31,664 nt of DNA from Pseudomonadota bacterium (GTDB lineage: Bacteria > Pseudomonadota > Alphaproteobacteria > Kiloniellales > J153): contig JACZWN010000006.1 of assembly GCA_022572105.1 (NCBI GenBank), positions 1-31,664 of the forward strand, given 5' to 3'. Under the pieces are notes generated by a model that did no database searches, was not told where the DNA came from, and saw only the letters and a list, made by a program, of their open reading frames with translations. Position numbers and translations under genes: made by a program. This document shows, one piece after another, positions 25,330 to 31,664 of this stretch. Every line of letters begins with the position of its first letter. Within the stretch, counting starts at the first letter, position 1.

Positions 25330-25667
25330 CGGTCGTGCCCTCACGCAAGTGTCTCGGCCGGGCGCGGGCGATCGCCGCGCCATGTGGCATGGGGTCCGCG
25401 GATCGTAACGGATTTCTTTAGCGGCCGATATCTCGCCGTGCTCCGCGCCGGGGCCCAGGGAGTTGCGCCTGCGCCACAGCGCGATCGGGGTCAACCAGAC
25501 CTACTCCTTGGAGGACGGCCCCTTTGAAGGTCGGCGCCGAGGCGCACCGCGCCATCGGCGAGCGCCGGACCGCCGGCGCCACGGTCCTGCTGCCGGACGT
25601 TTGAGGTCCCGGGCGGATCGGGCGATCGCTTCTCCCGGCGATGTGCTTTGAGCGTGGCGCCCATGAA

Positions 25668-25697
25668 ATGGGTCAAACTCAACGAGACTTGGTATCA
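25668..25697 (-). repeat. solo end of the dispersed inverted-repeat element
   Basis: Read on the minus strand it starts TGATACCAAGTCTCGTTGAG and ends GACCCAT, matching 24 of 30 bases of the left end of the 24305-24585 element. It is in the right-end orientation, so an element would extend leftward, but no matching left end or internal hairpins are visible. It is a solo copy. Confidence 0.65.
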
Positions 25698-25758
25698 CTC
25701 GAGGCTACGTCCGCCAGGCGCTTTCCGGCCATCGATACATCCGTTTGACGCTCGACCA

Positions 25759-25800
25759 TTAGACCCTTTTGAGTCTAACCTGTGGAGCCAAGGGGGCTCC
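25759..25800. promoter_or_regulatory. inverted repeats upstream of the TRAP operon
   Basis: TTAGAC (25759-25764), 8-base spacer, GTCTAA (25773-25778) forms a perfect 6+6 inverted repeat of operator type. It is followed by GGAGCC (25784-25789), 5-base loop, GGCTCC (25795-25800), a perfect 6-bp hairpin. TTGACG at 25810-25815 could be a -35, but the matching -10 is unclear. The site lies about 150 bp before the first TRAP gene. No regulator is nearby. Confidence 0.35.
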
Positions 25801-25926
25801 ATTGGTTGGTTGACGCGGGTGTTTCATGCTCCGAAAGGCTTAAAGACGGAGCGTGGCGGCGGATCGTATGCGACCAAGTGTAGTCGAAGACGTTAGAGGA
25901 ATTGCCGCTCCAATGGGAAAAAGAAA

Positions 25927-26451
25927 ATGCCGAAACCGGTAAGAATTTACGTGCGGCATGTCGAAGCCGTGAACCGCGTGGTCGGCCGGTTCGCGATGTA
26001 CATGATCTTCGCCATGATGGGATTGCTTCTCTACTCTTCGATAAGCAAGACTTTCTTTACTCCCCTGTCATGGACGTTGGAGATGGCCCAGTTCTCGATG
26101 GCGGCCTATTACCTGCTGGGCGGCGGCTACTCCATGCAGCTCGGTGCCCATGTGCGGATGGACCTTCTCTATAGCCGGTGGTCGTCGAAGGGCCAGGGAT
26201 TCACCGACTCCATGACCTCCTTCTGCCTCGTCTTCTACTTGGTGTTCCTGCTCTATGGCAGTTTTTCCAGCACGGGATACGCCCTGCAATACGGTGAGGA
26301 AAGCTATTCGTCATGGGCGCCGTACATGGCTCCCATCAAAATCATCATGGCCTTCGGCATCGCGCTGATGCTGTTGCAGGCGATTGCGACCTTCTTCAGG
26401 GACCTGGCCAGGGCCAGGGGGTTGACCCTGAACGAGGAGACCCCGGCATGA
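25927..26451 (+). CDS. TRAP transporter small permease (DctQ type)
   Basis: This is the small membrane subunit of a tripartite ATP-independent periplasmic transporter. The 174-residue protein has four predicted spans (about 23-41, 56-74, 98-118, 139-158). It carries the DctQ-type block SWTLEMAQFSMAAYYLLGGGYSMQLGAHVRMDLLYSRW. The ATG at 25927 follows a purine-rich stretch (GGGAAAAAGAAA) but no classic Shine-Dalgarno. It overlaps the large permease gene by ATGA, so the two are made together. It heads a three-gene TRAP unit on the plus strand. Confidence 0.9.
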   Translation: MPKPVRIYVRHVEAVNRVVGRFAMYMIFAMMGLLLYSSISKTFFTPLSWTLEMAQFSMAAYYLLGGGYSMQLGAHVRMDLLYSRWSSKGQGFTDSMTSFCLVFYLVFLLYGSFSSTGYALQYGEESYSSWAPYMAPIKIIMAFGIALMLLQAIATFFRDLARARGLTLNEETPA

Positions 26452-27770
26452 GCTACGAGATGATCGCCGTGCTGATGTTCTCCTCCATGATGCTCATGCT
26501 GCTCACCGGGCAGCGCGTGTTCGGCGCCATCGGTTTCGTCGCCGTTGTCGCGGCTCTGTTTCTCTGGGGCGACGGTGGGTCCGAGATGGCGTTCACCGCC
26601 GCCATGAAACTGATGAAGTGGTATCCGCTGCTGACCCTGCCGCTGTTCATCTACATGGGATACATGCTGTCGGAATCCGGCATCGCCGACGACCTTTACA
26701 AGATGTTCCACGTTTGGGCCGGTCCGGTCCGCGGCGGCCTGGCGATCGGAACGATCGGCCTGATGGTCGTGATTTCGGCCATGAACGGCCTGAGCGTCGC
26801 GGGCATGGCGATCGGAGCGACGATCGCCATGCCGGAGCTGTTGCGGCGCGGCTACGACAAGATAATGGTCACCGGCGTCATCCAGGCGGGAAGTTCCTTG
26901 GGGATTCTGGTGCCGCCGAGCGTGGTTCTGGTTCTCTACGGCATGATCGCCCGGCAACCGGTCGGCCAGCTTTGGCTGGCGGGAGTCTTGCCCGGCCTGT
27001 TGATGGCGAGCCTGTTCGTCGCCTACATCGCCATCCGCTGCTGGATTCAGCCCGAACTGGGCCCGGTGCTGCCGCTGGCGGAGCGCCAGGTGAGCTGGGG
27101 CGAGAAGCTGCGCCTGCTCAGGGCCGGGATCCTTCCGCTGTTCATTTTCTTCTCCATGACCGGGCTGTTCCTGCTGGGGGTCACCAACCTGACCGAGAGT
27201 TCCGCCGTGGGCGCGACGGCGGCGACCCTCGCCGCGCTCGTCAAGGGCCGGCTGACCCGCCGGGTGATCGAGGAAACGATCCGCAAGACCCTGGGCATCA
27301 GCTGCATGTTCATGTGGATCATCCTGTCCGCGCTTTGCTTCGGCGCGGTCTTCGACGGTCTGGGCGCGGTCAAGGCGATCGAGTCGTTCTTCGTCCAGAG
27401 GATGGGCCTGAGTCCCTGGGAAATTCTCATCATGATGCAGCTCTCCTACATCCTGATGGGCATGTTCCTGGACGATACCGCCATGCTGGTCATCGTCGCG
27501 CCGCTCTATGTCCCCCTGGTCGGGGCGCTCGGGTTCGACCTGGTCTGGTACGGCATTCTCTATACGATCACCTGCCAGATCGCCTACATGACGCCGCCTT
27601 TCGGCTACAACCTGTTTCTCATGAGGGCGATGGCGCCGCCGGAGGTGACGATCGGGGATATCTACCGTTCGATCGTGCCCTTCGTGCTGGTCATGTGTTT
27701 CGGTCTGGTCCTGGTTATGGTATTTCCCGAGATAGCCCTGTGGCTGCCCGGACTTCACTATGGGAGATAG
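26448..27770 (+). CDS. TRAP transporter large permease (DctM type)
   Basis: This is the main translocating subunit of the TRAP system, which uses an ion gradient. The 440-residue protein is hydrophobic along its length with about 12 spans. It carries family blocks PLLTLPLFIYMGYMLSESGIADDLY, AMNGLSVAGMAIGATIAMPELLRRGYDK, GVIQAGSSLGILVPPSVVLVLYG, and GMFLDDTAMLVIVAPLYVPLVGALGFDLVWYGILY. The start at 26448 overlaps the DctQ stop as ATGA with GAGGAG upstream; a longer frame from 26313 is a shadow of DctQ. The binding-protein gene follows after a 173-bp gap. Confidence 0.93.
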   Translation: MSYEMIAVLMFSSMMLMLLTGQRVFGAIGFVAVVAALFLWGDGGSEMAFTAAMKLMKWYPLLTLPLFIYMGYMLSESGIADDLYKMFHVWAGPVRGGLAIGTIGLMVVISAMNGLSVAGMAIGATIAMPELLRRGYDKIMVTGVIQAGSSLGILVPPSVVLVLYGMIARQPVGQLWLAGVLPGLLMASLFVAYIAIRCWIQPELGPVLPLAERQVSWGEKLRLLRAGILPLFIFFSMTGLFLLGVTNLTESSAVGATAATLAALVKGRLTRRVIEETIRKTLGISCMFMWIILSALCFGAVFDGLGAVKAIESFFVQRMGLSPWEILIMMQLSYILMGMFLDDTAMLVIVAPLYVPLVGALGFDLVWYGILYTITCQIAYMTPPFGYNLFLMRAMAPPEVTIGDIYRSIVPFVLVMCFGLVLVMVFPEIALWLPGLHYGR

Positions 27771-27943
27771 GGGCCGGTGAAAGACGACGATGACTGCCGG
27801 ATCAGCTAGGCACGACCGTTAGGAGAATCGGAATCTCACCGGAATCTCAGGGGAAGAAATGGGCCCCACTATGGCAGTGGATTCGGGCCTGAAAAAGTGA
27901 TTGGATGTCAACTCACACGCCCAAAAAAAGGGAGGCAAGTAGA
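27771..27943 (+). promoter_or_regulatory. dctM-dctP gap with direct repeat and stem-loop
   Basis: CGGAATCTCA occurs twice with an 11-bp period (27829-27838 and 27840-27849). A bulged stem-loop follows: GGCCC (27862-27866) with GGGCC (27885-27889), and CCACT with AGTGG inside it. The binding-protein ribosome site GGGAGG is at 27930-27935. The gap could adjust binding-protein level relative to the permeases, or hold a second promoter. Confidence 0.3.
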
Positions 27944-28993
27944 ATGACAAAAAGACGGGATTTCCTCAAAAAAGCAGGCGCGGCGACAGTCGGCGCCGTC
28001 GCGGCCACGACGCTGGGCGCGCCTTATGTGAAGGCGCAAACGACCATCAAGTGGCGGCTCCAGACCTATGCCGGCCCGGCCCTGGCCGCGCACGTCATCA
28101 AGCCGTCGATCGATGCGTTCAATAAGGTCGCCAACGGCGAGATGGTGATCGAGCTGTTCACCGCCGATCAGCTGGTGCCGACCGGCGAGCTGTTCCGGGC
28201 CATGCAGCGGGGCACGATCGACGCCGTCCAGAGCGACGACGATTCGATCGCGGCGCCCGTGGATGTGTCCGTGTTCGGCGGCTACTTCCCCTTCGGGCTG
28301 CGCTATAGCCTGGATGTTCCCGTGCTGTTTGAACAGTACGGGCTACGGGAAATCTGGGAAGAGGCTTATGGCGAGGTGGAGAACGTCACCTGGCTCAGTG
28401 CCGGGGCCTGGGACCCGTGCCACTTCAATACGGTCAATCCGATCCGCAGCCTCGAGGACCTCAAGGGTCTTCGCGTGTTTACCTTCCCGACGGCCGGAAA
28501 GTTCCTGTCGCGCTTCGGCGTGATCCCCGTGACCCTGCCCTGGGAAGACATCGAGGTCGCCGTTCAAACCGGTGAGCTCGATGGCATCGCCTGGTCGGGC
28601 ATCACCGAGGATTACACCGTCGGTTGGGCCGACGTGACCAACTACTTCCTGACCAACAATATCTCCGGCGCCTGGATCGGCTCGTATTTCGCCAACACCG
28701 AACGCTGGAACGAAGTGCCCGAGCACTTGAAGACGCTGTTCAAGCTGTGCATGGACAGCTCCCACTATTACCGGCAGTACTGGTACTGGGGCGGCGAGGC
28801 GGAGCTTCGCACCAAGGGCACGAAACTGAAGCTCACCACCATCCCCGATGAAGAGTGGCAGACCCTTGAGAACGAAGCGCACAAGTTCTGGGACGAGATC
28901 GCGGCCAAGAGCCCGAGGAGCGCCAGGGTCGTGAAGATCTTCAAGGAATACAACGACACCATGAGCAAGGCCGGTCCGCCCTACCGGTACTAA
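27944..28993 (+). CDS. TRAP transporter substrate-binding protein (DctP/TakP type)
   Basis: This periplasmic receptor of the TRAP system is a 349-residue precursor. It starts with a twin-arginine signal (TKRRDFLKKAG, then a hydrophobic stretch ending near VKAQ), so it is probably exported folded by Tat. DctP-type blocks include IKWRLQTYAGPALAAHVIKPSIDAFNKVANGEMVIELFTADQLVP-like text in the N-terminal lobe, NPIRSLEDLKGLRVFTFPTAGKFLSRFGVIPVTLPWEDIEVAVQTGELDG-like text, and the hinge helix. It most resembles the TakP side of the family, known for 2-oxo acids; the true ligand is uncertain. The ATG at 27944 has GGGAGG eight bases upstream. A terminator-like hairpin follows at 29105-29138. Confidence 0.9.
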   Translation: MTKRRDFLKKAGAATVGAVAATTLGAPYVKAQTTIKWRLQTYAGPALAAHVIKPSIDAFNKVANGEMVIELFTADQLVPTGELFRAMQRGTIDAVQSDDDSIAAPVDVSVFGGYFPFGLRYSLDVPVLFEQYGLREIWEEAYGEVENVTWLSAGAWDPCHFNTVNPIRSLEDLKGLRVFTFPTAGKFLSRFGVIPVTLPWEDIEVAVQTGELDGIAWSGITEDYTVGWADVTNYFLTNNISGAWIGSYFANTERWNEVPEHLKTLFKLCMDSSHYYRQYWYWGGEAELRTKGTKLKLTTIPDEEWQTLENEAHKFWDEIAAKSPRSARVVKIFKEYNDTMSKAGPPYRY

Positions 28994-29104
28994 TGAAGCG
29001 GGCGCCAAGAGTTTCCTATGGCGTGGAGGCCGTCTCCGGCTTCGGCGTAGCGAGATTCGGAAACTGATTTCCCGGACGATCCACCGGGGCCGAGCGTGGC
29101 CGAT

Positions 29105-29138
29105 AAAGCCTCTTCCTCTTCCGGGAGGGAGGGGCTTT
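29105..29138 (+). terminator. terminator-like hairpin after the TRAP operon
   Basis: AAAGCCTCTTCCTC pairs with GAGGGAGGGGCTTT over 14 positions (two G-U pairs) around a 6-base loop, and TC follows the T-rich end of the stem. It lies 111 bp after the dctP stop. The A/T base pairs at the foot of the stem stand in for a U-tract, so termination could work in both directions. Confidence 0.55.
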
Positions 29139-29230
29139 TCGGGCGCGGTCCCACGTGCCCAAACGGCATGGGGATCGCGTCCATTCCCGCGGCTCTTGCC
29201 GCAAAGTCTCCTTGAAAACCCGCCCCCCGG

Positions 29231-29277
29231 CCGCACAATGGCCGGGCCGCACAATGGCCGGGCCGCACAGTGACGGG
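29231..29277. repeat. 16-bp tandem repeat upstream of the RraA-like gene
   Basis: The unit CCGCACAATGGCCGGG occurs exactly at 29231-29246 and 29247-29262. A degenerate third copy (CCGCACAGTGACGGG) follows at 29263-29277. The array ends 21 bp before the RraA-like ATG, so copy number could affect the leader of that gene. Confidence 0.85.
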
Positions 29278-29298
29278 CCAACGACAAGGGGGACCCCG

Positions 29299-29970
29299 AT
29301 GACCGGCAATGCCATCGAACGCCCGCCGGGCGCGGTCGTCGCCCGCGCCGCGGGGCTCGCCACCTCCACGCTCGCCAATGCCCTCGACGACGCCGGGCTG
29401 CACCACAACGTGATGGCGACGATCAAGGCGGTCGCGCCGGGCATGCGCTTTGCCGGCCCGGCGGTCACGGTGCGCGAGGTGACCGGCGATTACGGCAGCT
29501 TCACCTCGGCCGATTTCCGCGTCGGCGCCATGATCGACGCGGCCGCGGCCGGCGACGTCATCGTCGTCGACATGGGCGGGGCGGCCTGCTCGACCTGGGG
29601 CGGCATGGCCTCGCTCGCGGCCAAGGTCAAGGGCGTCGCCGGCCTGCTGGTCGACGGCGGCGTGCGCGACCTCGAGGAGATGATCGCGTTCGAGTTCCCG
29701 GTCTTCGCCCGCCACCTGGTGCCCACGACCGGGCGCACGCGCCTCAAGGTCACGGCGATCGGCGAGGCGGTGACCGTCGACGGTGTCCGCGTCGCGCCCG
29801 GCGACCTGATCGTCGCCGACGGCACCGGCGTGGTCTGCCTGCCGCGCGAGCGGGCGCGCGACATCGCGGCGCGCGCCGAGGCGCTCCAGCGCGACGACGA
29901 GCGTGCCATGGCCGAGATCCGCGGCGGCCTCGGCTTCTCCGAGGCGATGAAAAAGTTTACGCGGATTTGA
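29299..29970 (+). CDS. RraA-family protein (4-hydroxy-4-methyl-2-oxoglutarate aldolase-like)
   Basis: The family includes class II pyruvate aldolases (HMG/CHA aldolase) and the RNase E inhibitor RraA. Older annotations call it dimethylmenaquinone methyltransferase. The 223-residue product has STLANALDDAGL near the N-terminus, GPAVTVREV, GDVIVVDMGGAACSTWGGMASLAAKVKGVAGLLVDGGVRD-like text, and GDLIVADGTGVVCLP. The Gly-rich GGxxxxAxWGG loop and the Asp/Arg of DGGVRD are the substrate- and metal-site residues of the aldolases. The ATG at 29299 has AAGGGGG upstream. The next gene starts three bases after its stop, so the two form one unit. Aldolase activity on a hydroxy-oxo-acid fits the thiamine enzyme beside it but is inferred. 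Confidence 0.85.
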   Translation: MTGNAIERPPGAVVARAAGLATSTLANALDDAGLHHNVMATIKAVAPGMRFAGPAVTVREVTGDYGSFTSADFRVGAMIDAAAAGDVIVVDMGGAACSTWGGMASLAAKVKGVAGLLVDGGVRDLEEMIAFEFPVFARHLVPTTGRTRLKVTAIGEAVTVDGVRVAPGDLIVADGTGVVCLPRERARDIAARAEALQRDDERAMAEIRGGLGFSEAMKKFTRI

Positions 29971-29973
29971 GCC

Positions 29974-31608
29974 ATGACCGATTCCCCGACCTTGGCCGAG
30001 GCCATAATGGCCGCCTTCAAGGCGCGCGGCGTCAAGCGCATCTTCGGCATCCCGGGCGGCGGCTCGAGCCTCGACCTGATCGACGCCGCCGGGCGCCGGG
30101 ACATCGACTTCGTCCTCACCCGCGGCGAGACCGCGGCCGCGATCATGGCCGCCGTCACCGCCGAGCTGACCGGCGCGCCGGGCGTCGTGCTGACCGGCAT
30201 CGGGCCGGGCGCGGCGAGCGTGGTCAACGGCATCGCCTACGCCTCCCTCGAGCGCGCGCCGGTGGTCGCGATCACCGACGCGCGCGAGCCCGAGGCCGGA
30301 ACCGCGCCGCACCAGGTCTTCGACCAGCAGGCGCTGTTCGCGCCGATCACCAAGGCGTCCCGCCGGCTGACGCCCGAGGACGGCGCCCAAATCGTGGAAG
30401 AGCTTCTGGACCGGGCGCTGGCCCTACCCCCGGGGCCGGTCCACGTCGATCTCTCGGCAACCGACGCGGGATCGCCAGTGGCGGTTACCGTGGCGGCGCC
30501 GGCCGCCGGGCGTGGCGACCCCGCCGGCCCGAACCCCGGGACGGTCGAAGGCGAGATCGAGGCGGCGCGCGGGCTGCTGTCGGAAAGCCGCCGCCCGGTC
30601 GTGGTGGCGGGCATCGAGGCGCGCGCCGGCGGCACCGGGAGCGCGCTTCGCCGGCTGGTCGAGACGCTCGGCTGCCCGGCGATGACGACCTACAAGGCCA
30701 AGGGCGTGATCGCCGACGACCACCCCCAGACGATCGGCCACTTCACCGGCGCCCGCTCCGAGGTCGAGGCGCTCGCCCAAAAGGAGAGCAAGGCCGACCT
30801 GATCGTCTTCGTCGGATTGGATCCGGTCGAGTTGATCCCGGCGCCGTGGTTCCTCGAGGCGCCGGTGCTGGCGCTCACGGCGCAATCCGGTCCGACCTTC
30901 CCGGCCGCCCCCGCGGCCAGGCTCCACGGCCCGTTGGGGCTTTGCGTCGAGGTCGTGGCCGAGGCCGCCGTGGAATCGGATTGGACCGAGGCGGAGCTCG
31001 GCGCGCTGAGGCGGCACCTGCGCGACCGCCTGCGTCTCGAAGGCAAGGGCCACACGGCCGAGAGCGTGACCGAAGCCGCCGCCGCGCTCGCCCCGAAAAG
31101 CGCGCGGGTGACCGTCGATGCCGGCGCGCATATGTTCTCCATCATGGCGCTGTGGCGTGCCGCGGCGCCTTACGACGTGCTCAAGTCGACCGGCCTCTCG
31201 ACCATGGGCTTCGCGCTGCCCGCGGGGATCGCCGCCGCGCTGGCCGAGCCCGAGCGCCCGGTGATCGCGTTCACCGGCGACGGCGGCCTGTTGATGTGTC
31301 TGGCCGAGCTCTCGACCGCGGCGCGCCTGGGCTGCAACCTGACCGTGGTGGTGCTGAACGACGCCGCGCTGACGCTGATCGACGTCAAGCAGCAACGCCA
31401 GCAGCGCCCGCCCAGCGGCGTGCGCTACCCGGCCGTCGATTTTGCCGCCGCCGCGCGCGGCCTCGGCTGCCAAGCCTGGACGGTGGGGCGCGAAGATGCG
31501 CTCGAGCCGGCGCTGCGCGCGGCCTTCGCGCACCAGGGCCCCACCCTCGTCGATGTCACCATCGACCCGAGCGGCTACGGCGCCCAGCTGACCGCGCTCA
31601 GGGGGTGA
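29974..31608 (+). CDS. thiamine diphosphate-dependent enzyme (acetolactate synthase/benzoylformate decarboxylase-like)
   Basis: This is a 544-residue cytosolic enzyme with the three-domain ThDP fold. The N-terminal pyrimidine-binding domain shows KRIFGIPGGGSSLDLIDAA and the activating Glu in VLTRGETAAAIMAA. The usual residue before that Glu in many relatives is His; here it is Gly. The central domain spans about 190-330. The C-terminal pyrophosphate domain has the metal motif TGDGGLLMCLAELSTAARLGCNLTVVVLNDAALTLI, with GDG and the downstream Asn. Family members decarboxylate or ligate 2-oxo acids; the specific reaction is not readable. It begins three bases after the RraA-like gene, suggesting a joint 2-oxo-acid route. 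A GC-rich hairpin follows the stop. Confidence 0.85.
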   Translation: MTDSPTLAEAIMAAFKARGVKRIFGIPGGGSSLDLIDAAGRRDIDFVLTRGETAAAIMAAVTAELTGAPGVVLTGIGPGAASVVNGIAYASLERAPVVAITDAREPEAGTAPHQVFDQQALFAPITKASRRLTPEDGAQIVEELLDRALALPPGPVHVDLSATDAGSPVAVTVAAPAAGRGDPAGPNPGTVEGEIEAARGLLSESRRPVVVAGIEARAGGTGSALRRLVETLGCPAMTTYKAKGVIADDHPQTIGHFTGARSEVEALAQKESKADLIVFVGLDPVELIPAPWFLEAPVLALTAQSGPTFPAAPAARLHGPLGLCVEVVAEAAVESDWTEAELGALRRHLRDRLRLEGKGHTAESVTEAAAALAPKSARVTVDAGAHMFSIMALWRAAAPYDVLKSTGLSTMGFALPAGIAAALAEPERPVIAFTGDGGLLMCLAELSTAARLGCNLTVVVLNDAALTLIDVKQQRQQRPPSGVRYPAVDFAAAARGLGCQAWTVGREDALEPALRAAFAHQGPTLVDVTIDPSGYGAQLTALRG

Positions 31609-31615
31609 TCGCAAC

Positions 31616-31645
31616 GACCCCCCGCCTCGGCGGGCGGGGGGGGTC
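31616..31645 (+). terminator. GC-rich hairpin after the thiamine enzyme gene
   Basis: GACCCCCCGCC pairs with GGCGGGGGGGGTC (two extra G residues bulge) around a short loop, seven bases after the stop codon. It lacks a U-tract, so it may be a weak terminator or an mRNA 3'-end stabiliser. Confidence 0.45.
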
Positions 31646-31664
31646 GGAACAGCGAGCATCGGGG

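Larger units (their letters stand above)
25330..25926. other. gap upstream of the TRAP operon: degenerate sequence, solo repeat end and hairpins
   Basis: No intact gene is visible in these 597 bp. Between about 25440 and 25610 plus-strand frames show protein-like pieces (RLRHSAIGVNQTYSLEDGPF, then in another frame VGAEAHRAIGERRTAGATVL) that suggest a frameshifted gene fragment of unknown family. A solo copy of the dispersed repeat end lies at 25668-25697. The last 230 bp are less GC-rich and hold inverted repeats at 25759-25778 and 25784-25800, probably belonging to the TRAP promoter region. Confidence 0.4.
28994..29298. other. gap between dctP and the RraA-like gene: terminator-like hairpin and tandem repeat
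   Basis: This 305-bp gap contains no credible gene. It holds a strong hairpin at 29105-29138, a 16-bp tandem repeat at 29231-29277, and the ribosome site AAGGGGG near 29286. Base composition becomes visibly richer in G and C from about 29220 onward. Confidence 0.6.

Overview
The window looks like a chromosomal segment of a GC-rich alphaproteobacterium, probably of the Rhodospirillales type. This is inferred from the codon use (mostly G/C third positions), the many ATGA start/stop overlaps, and the mix of BMP-type, dipeptide-type and TRAP transporters with a PuuD-type urate oxidase. I see no rRNA, tRNA or CRISPR array.

Positions 1-14540 form a purine-catabolism island. A truncated IS3-family transposase at the left edge abuts uraD (OHCU decarboxylase, minus strand). 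Divergent from uraD is puuD, a membrane urate oxidase with a C-terminal cytochrome c domain. A long minus-strand operon runs from 13798 down to 2423: hiuH, a single-chain xanthine dehydrogenase, xdhC, an ABC importer (ATPase, two permeases, BMP/PnrA-type binding protein) and guanine deaminase. Together these genes cover uptake of purine nucleosides or bases and guanine > xanthine > urate > 5-hydroxyisourate > OHCU > allantoin. A PRPP-dependent purine-type phosphoribosyltransferase is divergent from hiuH across a 193-bp gap that holds a perfect 8+8-bp inverted repeat, a candidate shared operator. It may mark the choice between salvage and breakdown.

Positions 14541-15029 are a decayed gap with a transposase-like remnant. 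Positions 15030-24278 hold a second transport and hydrolysis cassette: a minus-strand set (M81/MlrC-like metallopeptidase, family-5 binding protein, DppB, DppC, OppD, OppF, alpha/beta hydrolase) and a divergent zinc carboxypeptidase-like amidohydrolase (AstE/aspartoacylase family). It probably imports and hydrolyses a peptide-like or N-acylated compound whose identity the sequence does not show.

Positions 24305-24585 are a compact, highly structured, non-coding element with about 30-bp imperfect terminal inverted repeats and internal hairpins. Its right end supplies the stop codon of pdxJ (pyridoxine 5'-phosphate synthase). Single copies of the same end lie at 15849-15878 and 25668-25697, so this is a dispersed MITE/REP-like family.

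Positions 25927-31608 hold a TRAP transporter (small permease, large permease, Tat-exported binding protein), a strong terminator-like hairpin, a 16-bp tandem repeat, and a two-gene unit encoding an RraA/HMG-aldolase-family protein and a thiamine-diphosphate enzyme. A 2-oxo-acid or hydroxy-acid substrate is plausible but unproven.
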